Shown: positions 28,672 through 41,700 of the stretch, piece by piece | Numbering within the stretch: position 1 is the stretch's first letter | Layout of the letters: every line of letters begins with the position of its first letter | Source of the DNA: Pteria penguin | Taxonomy: Eukaryota > Mollusca > Bivalvia > Pterioida > Pteriidae | Direction of reading: 5' to 3' | DNA length: 64,000 nucleotides | Assembly (NCBI GenBank): GCA_035048485.1 | Contig: CM068592.1 | Span: 29,944,001 to 30,008,000 of the forward strand | Notes under the pieces: model-generated | Databases searched by the model: none | The model's input: the letters and a program-made list of their open reading frames with translations, nothing else | What the model was told of the DNA's origin: nothing | Program-made: the position numbers and the translations under genes

Positions 28672-28745
28672 GCTTTGAAGAGATATAATTAGTCCAAATG
28701 CGCATCTGGTGCACAGAATTATAACGCATATATGTTCTAATATTT
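28672..28745 (+). repeat. Dispersed repeat segment (uninterrupted form)
   Basis: caaatgcgcatctggtgcac...aattataacg...atatatgttctaatat. The same sequence at 36400-37710 is interrupted by a 1.2-kb insertion, so this copy serves as the empty site. Confidence 0.8.
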
Positions 28746-28749
28746 ATTT

Positions 28750-29190
28750 TTGACAAACTTAGATCTGGACAAAATGAAGTTATCAAAACATCTGACCCTC
28801 CTTAATTTGTAAGCTAGATCACTGTAGAAATTGCTAGTCACAAATTGCTGAAAACTAATATTTTCGAATTTAGATAAAAGTTTTGAATAAAATCTGTAAA
28901 ATTTTCAAACAGATTTCTAAATTTATCGTATCTATCCCTGAGTCAACAGTTTCGAGGTGATTTTAATTTTAGTGCGTAAGTCTAAAACGTTAGAGCAAGC
29001 TGTAGTGAACCTAACCAACTGAGAAATATATATACCATACGATGGTAGTCTTAGTACAGCCTCATCCAAATAAGGGAAATTTACGAAAGGAAATCCAAAG
29101 TCGTCCCGTTTATCATATATGTAAGTATTGATAAGTGGGCCGAGGACACCTTCGGGACACTTAAAGTGCACCAGCAGAGATATCGACCCA
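28750..29190 (-). pseudogene. Reverse-transcriptase C-terminal remnant of another LINE-like element
   Basis: - strand residues include TYIYDKRDDFGFPFVNFPYL and LPSYGIYISQLVRF, followed by LDLRTKIKITSKLLTQGY and RNLFENF. This matches the C-terminal part of a reverse-transcriptase protein family that is common in invertebrate genomes (YDKRDDF and YGVYISQL motifs). Stops accumulate below about 28870. There is no catalytic core, so it is a dead fragment. Confidence 0.75.
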
Positions 29191-29810
29191 GTGGTCATAA
29201 TACGTATCATAACATATACATGTATGCATGTATAAAGTTTGGTGCACCATATGCACATTTCAGAAACTCATGTCCCTTCAGTGATGCTCACGACCTTTAT
29301 TCTGGAAATCAAAGGTATAAATATTTGATGATATAAATCAGCAGACGTATAATAAATTCTGTTTGTTCTATTGTTTGTCATCAATAATAGTGTAAAGTTA
29401 GAGACACAGCAAAAATGAAACACAAGGGCGAAAAAACAATAAAGCGATATATAACATACATAGATGACTAAAATGCGTGTGTATATGTAGACTATGAAGA
29501 GGGTTTAGGTATCAGTAAACGAAGACACAATTCAAGATAGTAATCACTATGGTTAAAAGAAAATGTAAAAATTGCATCCAACACGAATAATTTTCATAAT
29601 GTCCATACTCAGACCATCTTCAGTATTATTATAAGTGACCACTGGCCTAGGTATATATTAAATCTTTCAGATGATTTAATAACTTCTGAAGAAATAATTT
29701 TCACCAATGTCAATGTGATCATCTTTCTATATAGTCTGTACATGTACATACTTCCGTCTTTTAATATCCTTTATCACTGTATAAATGTACACATTTCTTC
29801 CTCACTTTTC

Positions 29811-30074
29811 AGTAATTTTGGTCGGGGTAGGTATAATACGACCAGCTTCTTAAAGCTAAAAGAGGAGATTAAAAAGTATCATTTGTTTATCGAATTAATT
29901 CGTGAAGCTTTCTTTGATTGGGTACTTTACATATTGAACATCATTTTCATTTTCTATACCTACATATTATACCGAAAATCTAAATTTCGTATTTTCTTCA
30001 AAAGACAGATTCAGGTCAGTTATGAAATCGACTATATAATTAAAGAATATGAATCAGATTACAAAATGCAATAA
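29811..30074 (+). CDS. Possible orphan terminal exon, membrane-protein-like
   Basis: A strong acceptor (cttcctcacttttcag at 29796-29811) opens an 87-codon frame ending in TAA. It encodes a charged stretch (KLKEEIKKY), one hydrophobic span (FFDWVLYILNIIFIFYTYIL) and a basic, then acidic tail. No upstream + strand exon was found and no family was recognised. AT-rich chance is a real alternative. Confidence 0.25.
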   Translation, partial: SNFGRGRYNTTSFLKLKEEIKKYHLFIELIREAFFDWVLYILNIIFIFYTYILYRKSKFRIFFKRQIQVSYEIDYIIKEYESDYKMQ

Positions 30075-30259
30075 CCATCTTATTTTAGTACTGATATATC
30101 TAGAAGAACAATAGTTCACAAAATTATGTACATGTATATCAATTTTATCCACGAGCAAGTGTTGAATCATTGGCTACTATCAAAACTGATAAAATAATGT
30201 GAAGTATGTGTGTATCTTACACAAAACTTGTTATACACAGAAACAAATATTATGTATGA

Positions 30260-30845
30260 TTCTATAAAATTCCAGTATTAGTGATGTACAAATGTAAATT
30301 GTTTAGCGAATCATGTGATAGAAACATAAAAGGGAAAATGACATCAGCAAAAAACATCAATAAAACATATTAATATATTCAATACACAACTACTGCGTAT
30401 ATAGGTAAAAAATATTTGTATAAAAAGCATTTTCTAAAATACTGTATGTGCCCCAAATTTATATTATCTAAAAATATATATATATTTATTATAAAAATAG
30501 AAATATGTATAACAATTTGAGTATATATATTTATACCGTTAAGACATGATTTTATGGAGAAGAGGAAGACATAAAATGATTCTGTTGCTGTTCTAATTCA
30601 AATATTGCGTATAATACAATAAAATTGCGATATTAGTGGTGTACAAATATAAATTGCATAGTGAATCATGTGATAAAAACATAAAAGGGAAATTGGCATC
30701 AGCAAAAACCTCAATAAAATATGTTGATATATTCAATACACAACTACTGCGTATATAGTTTGAAATAGCTGGTTTAAAAAAGCAATTTCTAAAACAATGT
30801 ATGCGCCCTAAATTTATATCATTTATATAACCTAAAAATATATTA
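30260..30845 (+). repeat. Segmental tandem duplication, about 220 bp, copies 355 bp apart
   Basis: 30260-30480 and 30614-30845 share long stretches (for example gcgaatcatgtgat / gtgaatcatgtgat, ttcaatacacaactactgcg, and ccaaatttatat). They lie downstream of the CNT stop and may fall in its 3' untranslated region. Confidence 0.85.
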
Positions 30846-31185
30846 GCCGCACAATAGTTGCACAATAGATTCATGTAACAAAGCAAAACAATTTAGGTGT
30901 CTGATCACCTCTAGTTCTGTGTCTAAAATTCGGTCAAACGGGATTTTCGTAAAATAGATGTTGTATAATTTGAAACTAGACGAAAATATTGTTCCAAGAT
31001 AAATTCAGCAATACTGAAGGATGTATTGACAATAACATTAATCCCTATTCTCATCCCTATGAGGTAGGGTGATCACTTGCTGTCTTAGCTCGGACCGTGT
31101 CCTTTTTTGTGACTTAATGCTGATGCTTGTTTCTTACTGAGAACAAGTTGGATATTGCGTCTATTCTCCAGGAAGCTGTCCATAA

Positions 31186-31211
31186 TTAACTGTAGTCCTT
31201 GTAAAAAAGAC
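31186..31211 (-). CDS. CNT gene, exon 12 (last residues and stop)
   Basis: Acceptor acctatag|GT. It completes Gly636 and adds LFYKDYS, then TAA at 31186-31188. This matches the point where vertebrate CNTs leave the last helix (AGIL-type sequence). The exon is only 26 nt and rests on the splice site and phase. Confidence 0.75.
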
Positions 31212-34200
31212 CTATAGTAAAACAATAGATATTAAGCCATGCCTACTTTACAACAAAGGATTAACTGGAAAATGAAAATGGCAATGGGGAGCAGTCAGTG
31301 CTAAAACAAACACGTATTCTCACTTCCCTATCAGAATTTCACGAGGTATTACAATTGGTCATTAATTATCATTTCTTTTTTTTTATAATTTTGATTCTTC
31401 ATTGGTGTAGGATACTGTTAAATACAGTTTGCGTTACTTGACGTCTTGAATGATTTGACATGATGGCAGGTAGCTAACTTTTTATACATATAGGGACGTC
31501 AATTTCATTGTCAAATTCAAATGACAAATAAGTGATAAATTTAGATAAGTCCTTTCTGACATTTGAGATGAAAGAAAAATGAAATCTGGTATGAAACCAC
31601 TTGAAGGTACTACCACATATACAGAAGTGTTAAGTTCGCAAGATTTATGCTGAACTGATATGTGGCATATAATCCAGAAATACAAATATTACCTGCAATA
31701 CAACCGGTCATGAGACACGCAGCGTTTCCCGCTATCATCGATCGTAAAATGATCTTAGATAGATCCGACTTCCTTGTAGGTGCCATTGCTCCAAGCGCAC
31801 CAAGTAAAATTCCCATGGAACCAAAGTTAGAAAATCCACACAGAGCATACGTGGCAATTACCTCCGATCTGGTCTGAGAAAATAAACGTAAAACATTTCA
31901 ACGTCAAAATCTTCATTAATTAACAACAGATTTAGAAGTTAAACAAAACGGAGAATTCATGATAAATTAAAAACAAATACAATGAATTTAAAACTTTCCT
32001 TCTTATCAAACTTCAAAGAAAACTGGAAGGCTGGACCCTGTCTTCTTTTCTTTCTAACTAGATATTGATGAAAATATGATTGCCAATGTATAATTGGATT
32101 TAAAGTTTTACCTGCAATATTTCGTTTATAAAGAATAAGATACGGACAGACGTAAGAATCAGAGATGTTAATATAAAGGAAGACAATATATCACAAAATT
32201 ATTAAAATATTGATGAGAAAAGAAAGTCTCTGACCTCTTCTTGATACACCAGTTGTTTTATAGCATTCTGCAATGAAATATCTTTAATATGACAGAAAAT
32301 GACTTCTCCTCACCTCCATGATTCCATTGGTGAGTGTTTGATTGACCTGTGGAAGAATGATGTCATTACCATTCTTGTACCAGTCAGTCAGATTCAAGCC
32401 TACAGTATAATGTGTGAAATTTGCTTTATTGCCAATAATTTCTCCCAGTCTGGTGTAGGCAACAAATTCATTTGTGAAGGACTTGATACCAACCAATCCA
32501 GCGACCATGCGGGAATCATTTAAAGGAACACCCATAAAGAAGGCAAACGGGAAAAGCAGGTAAGAACAAATATACTGAAAAACAAAGAAAGAAGAGATAA
32601 AAATAATGCAACTTATTGATATATAGATTTTTTTCATATATATAATTAACGATTGGTGTGCTTGAAAAGAAAATGTTAGCTCTGTCTAGTTTAATAACAT
32701 ATTGCTGTACAATGTGGAGGAGGATGTGACTGTATAATAACAAATGATATCTTGTAACAGAGATAACTTTATGTCCTGTAAACGTGAAATGGGTTTACAG
32801 TGTTAAGATGAGGGTCAAAACTCAGGACCTCAAAATTTACAATTAATGGCTAAACAGATCAAAGCTGTTGACATACGTTTTCTTCAAGCATTGTTTTAAT
32901 TGTTACATCGCAAGGAGACTACATGATAGTCTTGCATACAATAAGTTTGACAATCCTTTAACTGTCGATTTCTTTTCCAAAACCAATCTAATAATTAGAC
33001 ACCTTTTTAAACAATTAATACATGTCAATAAAAATATTACTTGCACCTCAAATGTAAAAGACTCTATTCCGATCCGTTGTCCAAACCAAGTTAATGTTGT
33101 GTCCAAAAATTTCAAAACAGACAGGAATGCCAGTACATTGACTGCAATAGCGCCAACAACTTTGATGGAATTGGTAGCACCGGCAGAAGCTGCCTCTATA
33201 AGGTTACGTTCCTTCCTAGAAATAAAAAAGATCGAGTCGCAATTACTTGCACTATCATCCAGTTATGACATACATTACCGAGAAGGCATCTCTGGTCAAC
33301 TTGATACAAGAAAAAACTAAAGGAAGCTTTTGAAAATGTGTTGATGTTGATAAATAAGTAATTGACTGATCGCCAAATGCCCGACATCGCACCTTTCGGC
33401 ACACTTTTTCATTATGACGTCATAAATAAATGGCCCGTCAAACATGATTTTAATTGTGACGTCACAATGAAACTACGTAATGGGCTTGATTAAAGTTGGA
33501 TCTGGCGATCCCTCAATTATATAAAAGACTTACGCTTTGCCCATCTTGTAATAATCTTTGGAAGAGGATTTCGATTTTTCCAGCTCTGGGTATGAAATCT
33601 TGGAGATGGCTAGGGCAGCAGGAGCCGACATAACAGATGCTGACAACAAATGACTTGCAGGTGCCTGTAAAATACGACAATAACTAGTGTCACATGACTA
33701 TGGCACTAATAACAATGTTCCTCAGTGGACATTCACGGACCCCTGAAATTCAGAGGTAAGACCAGGTGTATTACAAATCTCATAGGATGATTTTAGGCAT
33801 AAACAAACCGTAACTGAACAATGAAAACACGACTTTCAAGGGTAAAAAGTTTTTTGGGTGGTTTTTCACATTTGACTTATTCATTTTACTCAGATTCTGA
33901 AAGGATTGCTACCATGCAGATGGGTGTAATTGGATTTATAGGAATATGTAACTTATAAATACACCAATTAGACAAACACCGGAAGTGTAGATGAAAATAT
34001 AAAGGAACACAATGTATCACAACTACTACATGGTGTCATACAGTTCTGTCCTTAGATTAGTTGCTTGACCCTTACTTTTAAGTCAGTTTGTTAATCAGTA
34101 TGCCTTTGAAATATCTATAATTTGGATTTTCAGTTTCGACCTTAAGCATCACTTAGAAGACGGCAGTTGTCGAAATCCATATATAATGCAATAAATTGAT

Positions 34201-37200
34201 ACATGTTAATATGTTCCTAAATGAATAATATCACTGATACTACAGCTGGTGGACTGTTGGAACCCGAGGTTAATCACAAACCAGATTTAAGTGCTTCCAT
34301 TTTGATCCCATATATGTACTTTATCTTTAATGTGACAAAACAAACACGTTTAGAGTTTTAACAAACTATGGTACAAAGTCAAATTATAAAACTTTTTAAG
34401 GTAAACTGTTAAAAAATAAACAAACAAACAAAACAAAAACACCAAGAATAAACAAAACCAAGAAAAAAAACTGGACAACTACAGATGTTTTTATTTTGAT
34501 AACTTGTAAAAATAGTATTTTAACATATTTGAATATATTTGACAACTCTTACCCCAAATGAGATATAAGCGCCGAGGACACTTCCTGCAATTGTGGCAAA
34601 TCCTCCAGTACAGACTGCGTGTAATTCGGACATCGTCATATCACTTAAAAGGGGTTGTATCATGAGTGGTGACTCTGTCTATAATGAATCAATCAATTGT
34701 AATACAAAGTTATGTATGTAATCATTTCAAAATTTGCAGGGAACAAATTTTCCTAGATATATTAATTTTACTTTATTATAATATACCGGATGGCATTAAA
34801 TTATTTATTTGAAAGTAACCTTCACAATGATTTACTGTTTCAACCAACAAAGTAGCTAACCGCTAGAGCTACATCGGTTCTCTTTAATAACCACAATATT
34901 ATCATTTTCTGTAACTTCAGGTTTTACTTCGTTGAAACTATCCTACATTTTCTTTTGTCATTTGTACGGCCACAAATTGCCATAACAGTTGTAGCTGGCG
35001 TAGAGGGCAACAGGGGACATTTACTGTTTTCTGTGCATTTTATCTTTATTTAACGATTTACTAGTTACATTCTTGAAGCAAACATTATAATTCTGGTATT
35101 GTATAGTGCCAGCAGACAGCAAGTAAATCTCAGTCATTCAAAGTTGTTGTTGTTTCATATTCTTAGTGGCGGCACCTGCTTCGAACATGGCCTTAGAGTT
35201 TGTACTCTTTAAACGGCCTTGTAGGAAACATAGAGGCTTCAATGACTAAAATAATGAATATTAATATCAAATGAAGAAAGAAAAGTTAGAAGTCACCATG
35301 TAAATATACAGTATTTAATCTAATGATATGAATAAAACCCACATAAGGACACCAAAAAATATTTCATTATAGTGCATTTATGATACCGACTTGGGACGGT
35401 CATTTGATAACACAATAGTCAAACAACCGGTGTGGTTAATGACCATTTTCTTTCATCTAAGACATCACAAAAATATTTGATTGTAATACAGTTGCAGTAA
35501 AAAATTAAATGGTCGAACGATCATTGTCTAAATATCAGCCTAAGTATCAGAAAGATAATTCTATCTAATATTCTGTTAAATTTTAATTCCATGTAGAAAA
35601 GGATATAATTTAGAATAAACTTTCTTCTTTATTACTTTTTATTTTACGTTGAAGAAGGAAGGAAACGCGAATCATAAAATTGAAGTGAGAAAGATGGTAT
35701 TACATGTCATACCATGCCAACAAAAATGTTGCCGGCAGCATTGAGTGACTCTGCCGGTGTTGTTCCCATTACGAATGACAATGCCCTTCCAACATTTCTG
35801 ACGATGAACTGCATGGCACCAAGATAGTACATCACGGAAATCATGGTGTAAAAGAATATTACGATAGGTAACACCTAGAAATATAAAAACAACCAAAGCA
35901 TAACATAGACGGAGTGTTGGATGGGGAGTATTTGCTCAAAGAAAGCTTAATATATGAGAGACTGATAGGAAACTTGTAATAAAGTCTACAACAGAAAATG
36001 TAAAAAAAATTAGTAAATATAACATGTAAGATGTAAAGCTAAATGTTGATAAGTGACAAATGGAAAATACAGAACACTATGTGTAACACAGAAAATATTA
36101 ATAAGAAAATTATTATAAATGAAGGAAATAATAAGACATTTGACTCAGCTGTTTGATAACCACAATATTATCATTTGTCCAGGACGTAATCCAGCAATTA
36201 AGAATAGGTACATAAAAAGACATTACAAAAATAGTCGATTGCACAACAGTAGTAGTACCAAATAAAACTATTAATTAAGGTTAACGAAAGTGAAAATCGT
36301 TCCACACTAAACAAAAGCTCTATGTCTTTTGATTCAACTTCAGCCTTCAAATATTTGTCTATTATTACAATTTCAATCATTCTGTCAAGAGCATCACTAA
36401 AGAGACATATGTTGTCGAAATGAGCATCTGGTGCCATATGTACAAAGAATCGTAGATTTACGAGCAACTTAAGAATTGGTAAATCATATGTACAAAACAA
36501 CTCGTAGACGAGTTACGAACTCTTAACTTTACGAGTACTCTTACGCATGCGCTGTAGGCTACATATATTTCACAGAAACAAATGACGCTTCAGATATTTC
36601 AGAAGCCCGTTTCATTAACATGTGTAAATGTTTGGCTTACTAATTCGTATGCCAATCCCGGGCAATGGTGCAAGCATAGATCTGTATTTAGGTCTATAGT
36701 GCAAGTCTACTTACATACATTCTTAGTTCAACGAAATACGGGTTTCATCAATCGTTGTAAGTGTGTACGTACGTAAATTCGTAATTAACCGACTAGCGAG
36801 TTGATTAACTTTACGCAGCACAAATGCATGCATCATATTAAAGTGTACCTCTTACAGATGTATGGATTTATGTCTGTGTATCTACACACGATGTGCTTGT
36901 AAACATGTAGGCCTAGTGACGTCATTCAATCGTAAGCAATACTGCAAAATACGTCATCAAAAGAAAGTGATAAAACTATTGCGATAAGCACATATGCCGC
37001 CACATACATATACATCTATAAAGTCAAACGGATCACGAATAAAGACAAAATAGAAAAAAAGATAACCCTCCCTCTCCTCTCTGTCAATCTAGTATGATAA
37101 TATACATGTGAGACACCCTCCTCAAGGCACCTTCCCCCTTTCTTTGTTAAAAAATATTCCCAATAAAAGTAAAACAGAATAATAGATATCAAATTAGAGA

Positions 37201-38725
37201 GATCTACATATTACATTTCCATTAGGCTATTTGATTTTTTGCGTGTTACCTGTATATATATTCCAGGACTACGAATTTTCTTTTGAAAATATTTTTATAA
37301 TAAACTCTATCTAGATCTAATAAAGCTTTTGAAATTTCTTCCAAGGAAGTCGAAATTCTTATTCATAACATCAAAAGTAAACTAAATAATTAACAACAAT
37401 TTCCGAACACATTGAAAGCAGAGAGGAAGCAAAAATAGTGGTTTGTCATTACGGAAAAGTACGTATCAGTAAATCACTATTGTACTCGTACGCCATAATT
37501 TTAGATAAGAATGACTTACGAGTGCTACTATAGCACTCGTAGATTTACGAGTAGAGTCACTCGTAAGTTACGTTTACGTAACTTCGTACATATGACGTCA
37601 CTCATAAATTTACGCTACGAGTGACTTACGAGTACTCGTAGGGTTTACGAAGTTTGGTACATATGGGCCCTGGTGCACAAAATTATAACGTATATATGTT
37701 CTAATATATAGGATTAAATAACAGAGATTTGAAATATTATAAATATGCCTAAATGTAGATATCAAATCAAATAAAATCACAACTGCAAAAGAAAATTATG
37801 CAAGTGAAATACAAGAGATATAACATAATTTGTATAATGGTGAAACCGTTTTACCTTGAAAGCAAAGAAGTGTTCGGTAAAACCTGGACCGAAGACGAAT
37901 TCTGCGCCTGCATCAGAATATGCCAGGAACTCAGTGACACGGTCGCCACACCAATTAAAAGCCTCGAAGCCGACACGTGTCCTCAGGATCAAAAGGGCAA
38001 AGATAAACTGTAAGGCGAGACCCCAAAACACAGGATTCCAGTTAACCTGACAGACAAAACAAAGAAAATTTCAATTATAAACAATATCCTTTTATGCGAA
38101 GTTTCCATTAAAGCACGGAAGAATAAGTTGCTGCTTAAAATAATAAGATGCTAGCTGTGCATTTTATTACATTTGCATTTTGTAATTTACGTATTCCTGG
38201 CAGGTGTGGTTAGTAAACAGGAGTTGCCTGCTTCGCATGGACACCCGGTCTCATCTTTTAATTTTGTAAATATCTACAGTGAAACTTTGTTTTCAGTGAA
38301 AAAGAACCAGTAATTTTCGAAGTTCAGTTTACATTGTTGTAGATAGATTACCTTCTTTTATGGTATGTCAATCGTAACTCTATCTCGTTATTCTGCAATT
38401 GCTCTCCAACAAAAACGTGTGAAACAAATTAGCATATTTGAGAACCTTGCTTCTACCTACGTTTATATTGTTATATAAATACGAGGTACAGTGCCTCAAT
38501 ATCTATAATTCAGGCTTTTCAAATGTTGTGAAGATAATGCATTTTCTTAATGTACAATTCGCTCTATGAGAAATCGAGATAATTGGAGAGTATTCTTCAT
38601 ATCGGGATTCACACTTTTTGTGTCTTAAATGCCACGTGAATGAGAAAGATCACAAGACAAGATTCTCGGGTCGAAGACGTTAACATTATGCTTCAGACTG
38701 ATGAAAATAAGATCAAGTGACACTG

Positions 38726-38763
<38 letters not shown>

Positions 38764-41700
38764 TCATTTCCATATTCACAACACATGTTCATAAATATCT
38801 CAATTTATTTCGTTGAAAAGTGAAAAAAAATGAAATAAAAATTAAGACGTACTGTTTTTATTGAAATCTAACGTGTATTTCTTTTATCGATACCACTACA
38901 ATTTGAAATGTTAAATGCTGTATATCTTCACACATACGGAAATCTATTATTATTATAGAAAAAAAGAATTACTGTGTCAGTTACAGAACAGAAATACAAT
39001 ACTAAGGTAATTTATTGAAGAAAATCTGTTTATACCAACCAAAAATATTTACCCTTACTTGTTTAGCTCTATTTCTGTTATTTCCATTTTGAATGAATGG
39101 GTGGAGAATGATAGTGTTATGTGATATAATTTCTTCAGTATTAAACCATATTATTGAGTACATTATTAATTGTGTCAGATTCTTTGGTTATCTCTTGTTT
39201 TTGATAATTTGTATCTCGTTTAGAATTTTGTTTATCTTATTGTCCATTTTCAAATATTCTAAAGGTTTGGATGTTTCAGTAAAATTTCTGGATTTCGTTA
39301 ATTGTATGTTGATACAAATGCTAACGAATATTTCGAGTCTTTCACTTTTGTTTGACGCAAAATAGATATCATATCGGTGTTTCTTTAGTAATTAATGTTG
39401 TATGATATCAGCGATTTAGATGCGTAATTCTTTTTATCTAGTTGTGCTTAATTCAGAAAGTTTAATAATTGTACATATACGTCTTGCAAGAGTGTATTGA
39501 TTTTAAACAAAATTGAGGATAATAACACATAAAATTACTGTGTATCAGTTGGTAAGCGATGAATATCTGTCATAATTTTATTACTGTTTTTATTATCTTT
39601 ATATCCATAAAAGGTAATTCTTTAACGCTTGCGTCCATTGTGAATTTTAACTAAGGATGTAAATCTTCTATTTTACCCCTAATTAATGGTTCCAAAATAT
39701 TATACAGTGATTAACATACAGCCTCCACAATTATTTCAAATATTGGTTCTGAGTAGTGACGGACATTAACTGATCTCGGAATATAAATCTACGTACAATA
39801 TAACAAAACAATATAACCTTATGATCGGTCCAGCGTAGTGAAGGATATGAGCTGATCTCGGAATCTAAATCTACATGCAATACAATATAGCCAAAAAAAC
39901 TTTAATATTGGTTTTGAAAGTACGCTTCTAACAATCCTACCTTAGATGGATTTACTGATGTGATGTAGAACAGTATGATGTAGATGACAAGTCCAGCTAG
40001 AGAGAGCAGGTTTTCTGGATGCTTGATCAAGACGTCCAAGACAACCAGTACCACAATGGTAACGAAGACGATCAGCTTTAGACTCCTGCAAAGACAAAAG
40101 ACAGTCGTCTAAAGAACGATAACCTTTAGATTCCTGAAATAACTGAATACAGATGTGACCAAAATATCAAGCCTCAGAAATATTGTCAAAATTTTAAAAC
40201 TCAGTGATCTCAAATAAGGGAAACTTTAAAAAGTTGAATTAATCAAAGACAAATAATACAAAAACAGCAACCTTCAGAAACTTAGCATAAGAAAAATCAG
40301 AGACCCAAGAAAACGAATGAAATAAAAAAAAAATCCGATAGATTTAACAATCCTGAAATTACAAGAGATCGTACAGAATAATCCCAAGAAATGGGACTGT
40401 GAATTGGTTTGACAAAAATTTAAGACGCACATTGGGAGTGGTTGATATAAAAGGTCATGTAGCTATCATTATTACTACAATTAATAAACGTAAAACCTGA
40501 ACATCTTGGAGTAGAGATTAAGCACTTGGCTTTCGGCGCCCACGATCAGGGTTCGATTCCTGATTGCACCACATGTTTAAGAGTTTAGTTACCCTCTATT
40601 TCCATGTCAAGATATTCATAAAAAATTTACGAAAGCAATGTAAAATGCCAAACAAACAACAACGCGAAATTTCAAAACCAAGACAAAAGTATTAATTCTA
40701 AGCTTTCTGTCATGGGTCCATCCCTAGAAAGATTAGGTAAACAAAATAAAAGCAAACATATAAATAAACCCCACTTATACAGAACCTCAAGATTCAATCC
40801 AGATGTCATAAAATAGTCCCATTGTTTCTGACTAAGAAGTTCGTCAGGCTTAATATGCATATAACAAGAGGTCAAAATGTACTTATATTGCTCAACTGAT
40901 AAAAATTTGCTTATTCACAACTAACTGCTTGAAAAAATTCACAGACACATATAGTTTTCTTGCTTACTGTGATCTTGACAACTGAAAGATGACTGACAAC
41001 TTGATGCTTTACATTGAATAAAGCAAGACAACTACACTACTATGCGAAAAACATTAGGGCAAAATGCCTTTTTTTTCTTTTTTTTTTTAAATAATTTTCA
41101 TCAATTTCTAGGTACTTGGTTAATACAAGAGGAACTGTAAATATTTAAAACTTGTTTTGGTACAATGAACTAAATTTCTTCCCTTTTAGCATGGTTTATA
41201 CCGCTACCCTACTGCATATTAAAACTGGCCTAAATCAAAATTAGGAAAACAAAACTGTCATAAAAATTAAGAACACTAAACTGATGACACTTTAACCTAA
41301 CCCTTGAAAAAGATGTTTTATAATAAGAAATAAGCAAAACAAAGCTTTATTGCTACTCTATATACAATGCAGAAATCAATAAATCAATTGAACATAAAAA
41401 TGTGGGAAGTGATTAAGTGAGAAAAGAGAGTACATCATAAGAAAAACATTGAGGAAATCAAAGAACTTATTTGAAGATGTGAAATAATTAGTCTGGAAAC
41501 CCTGCAATAAGTGAAACCCACTTATACGGAATTTTGAGCGCAACATCCGCATTCATACATTATGTAGTGGTATTGAAGAATACGAATTATAGATAATGAG
41601 TATGAGATGATATATATGACAATAAATCGTCTGTCCCGGTGCTAAAATAATAATAATAATAATAACAGTGCAATTTTGTAGAGAGCAACGCACTAGATTT

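Noticed and set aside
39093..39365. 90-residue hydrophobic protein on the + strand
   Set aside because: Lies in a CNT intron. AT-driven composition with no supporting signal.
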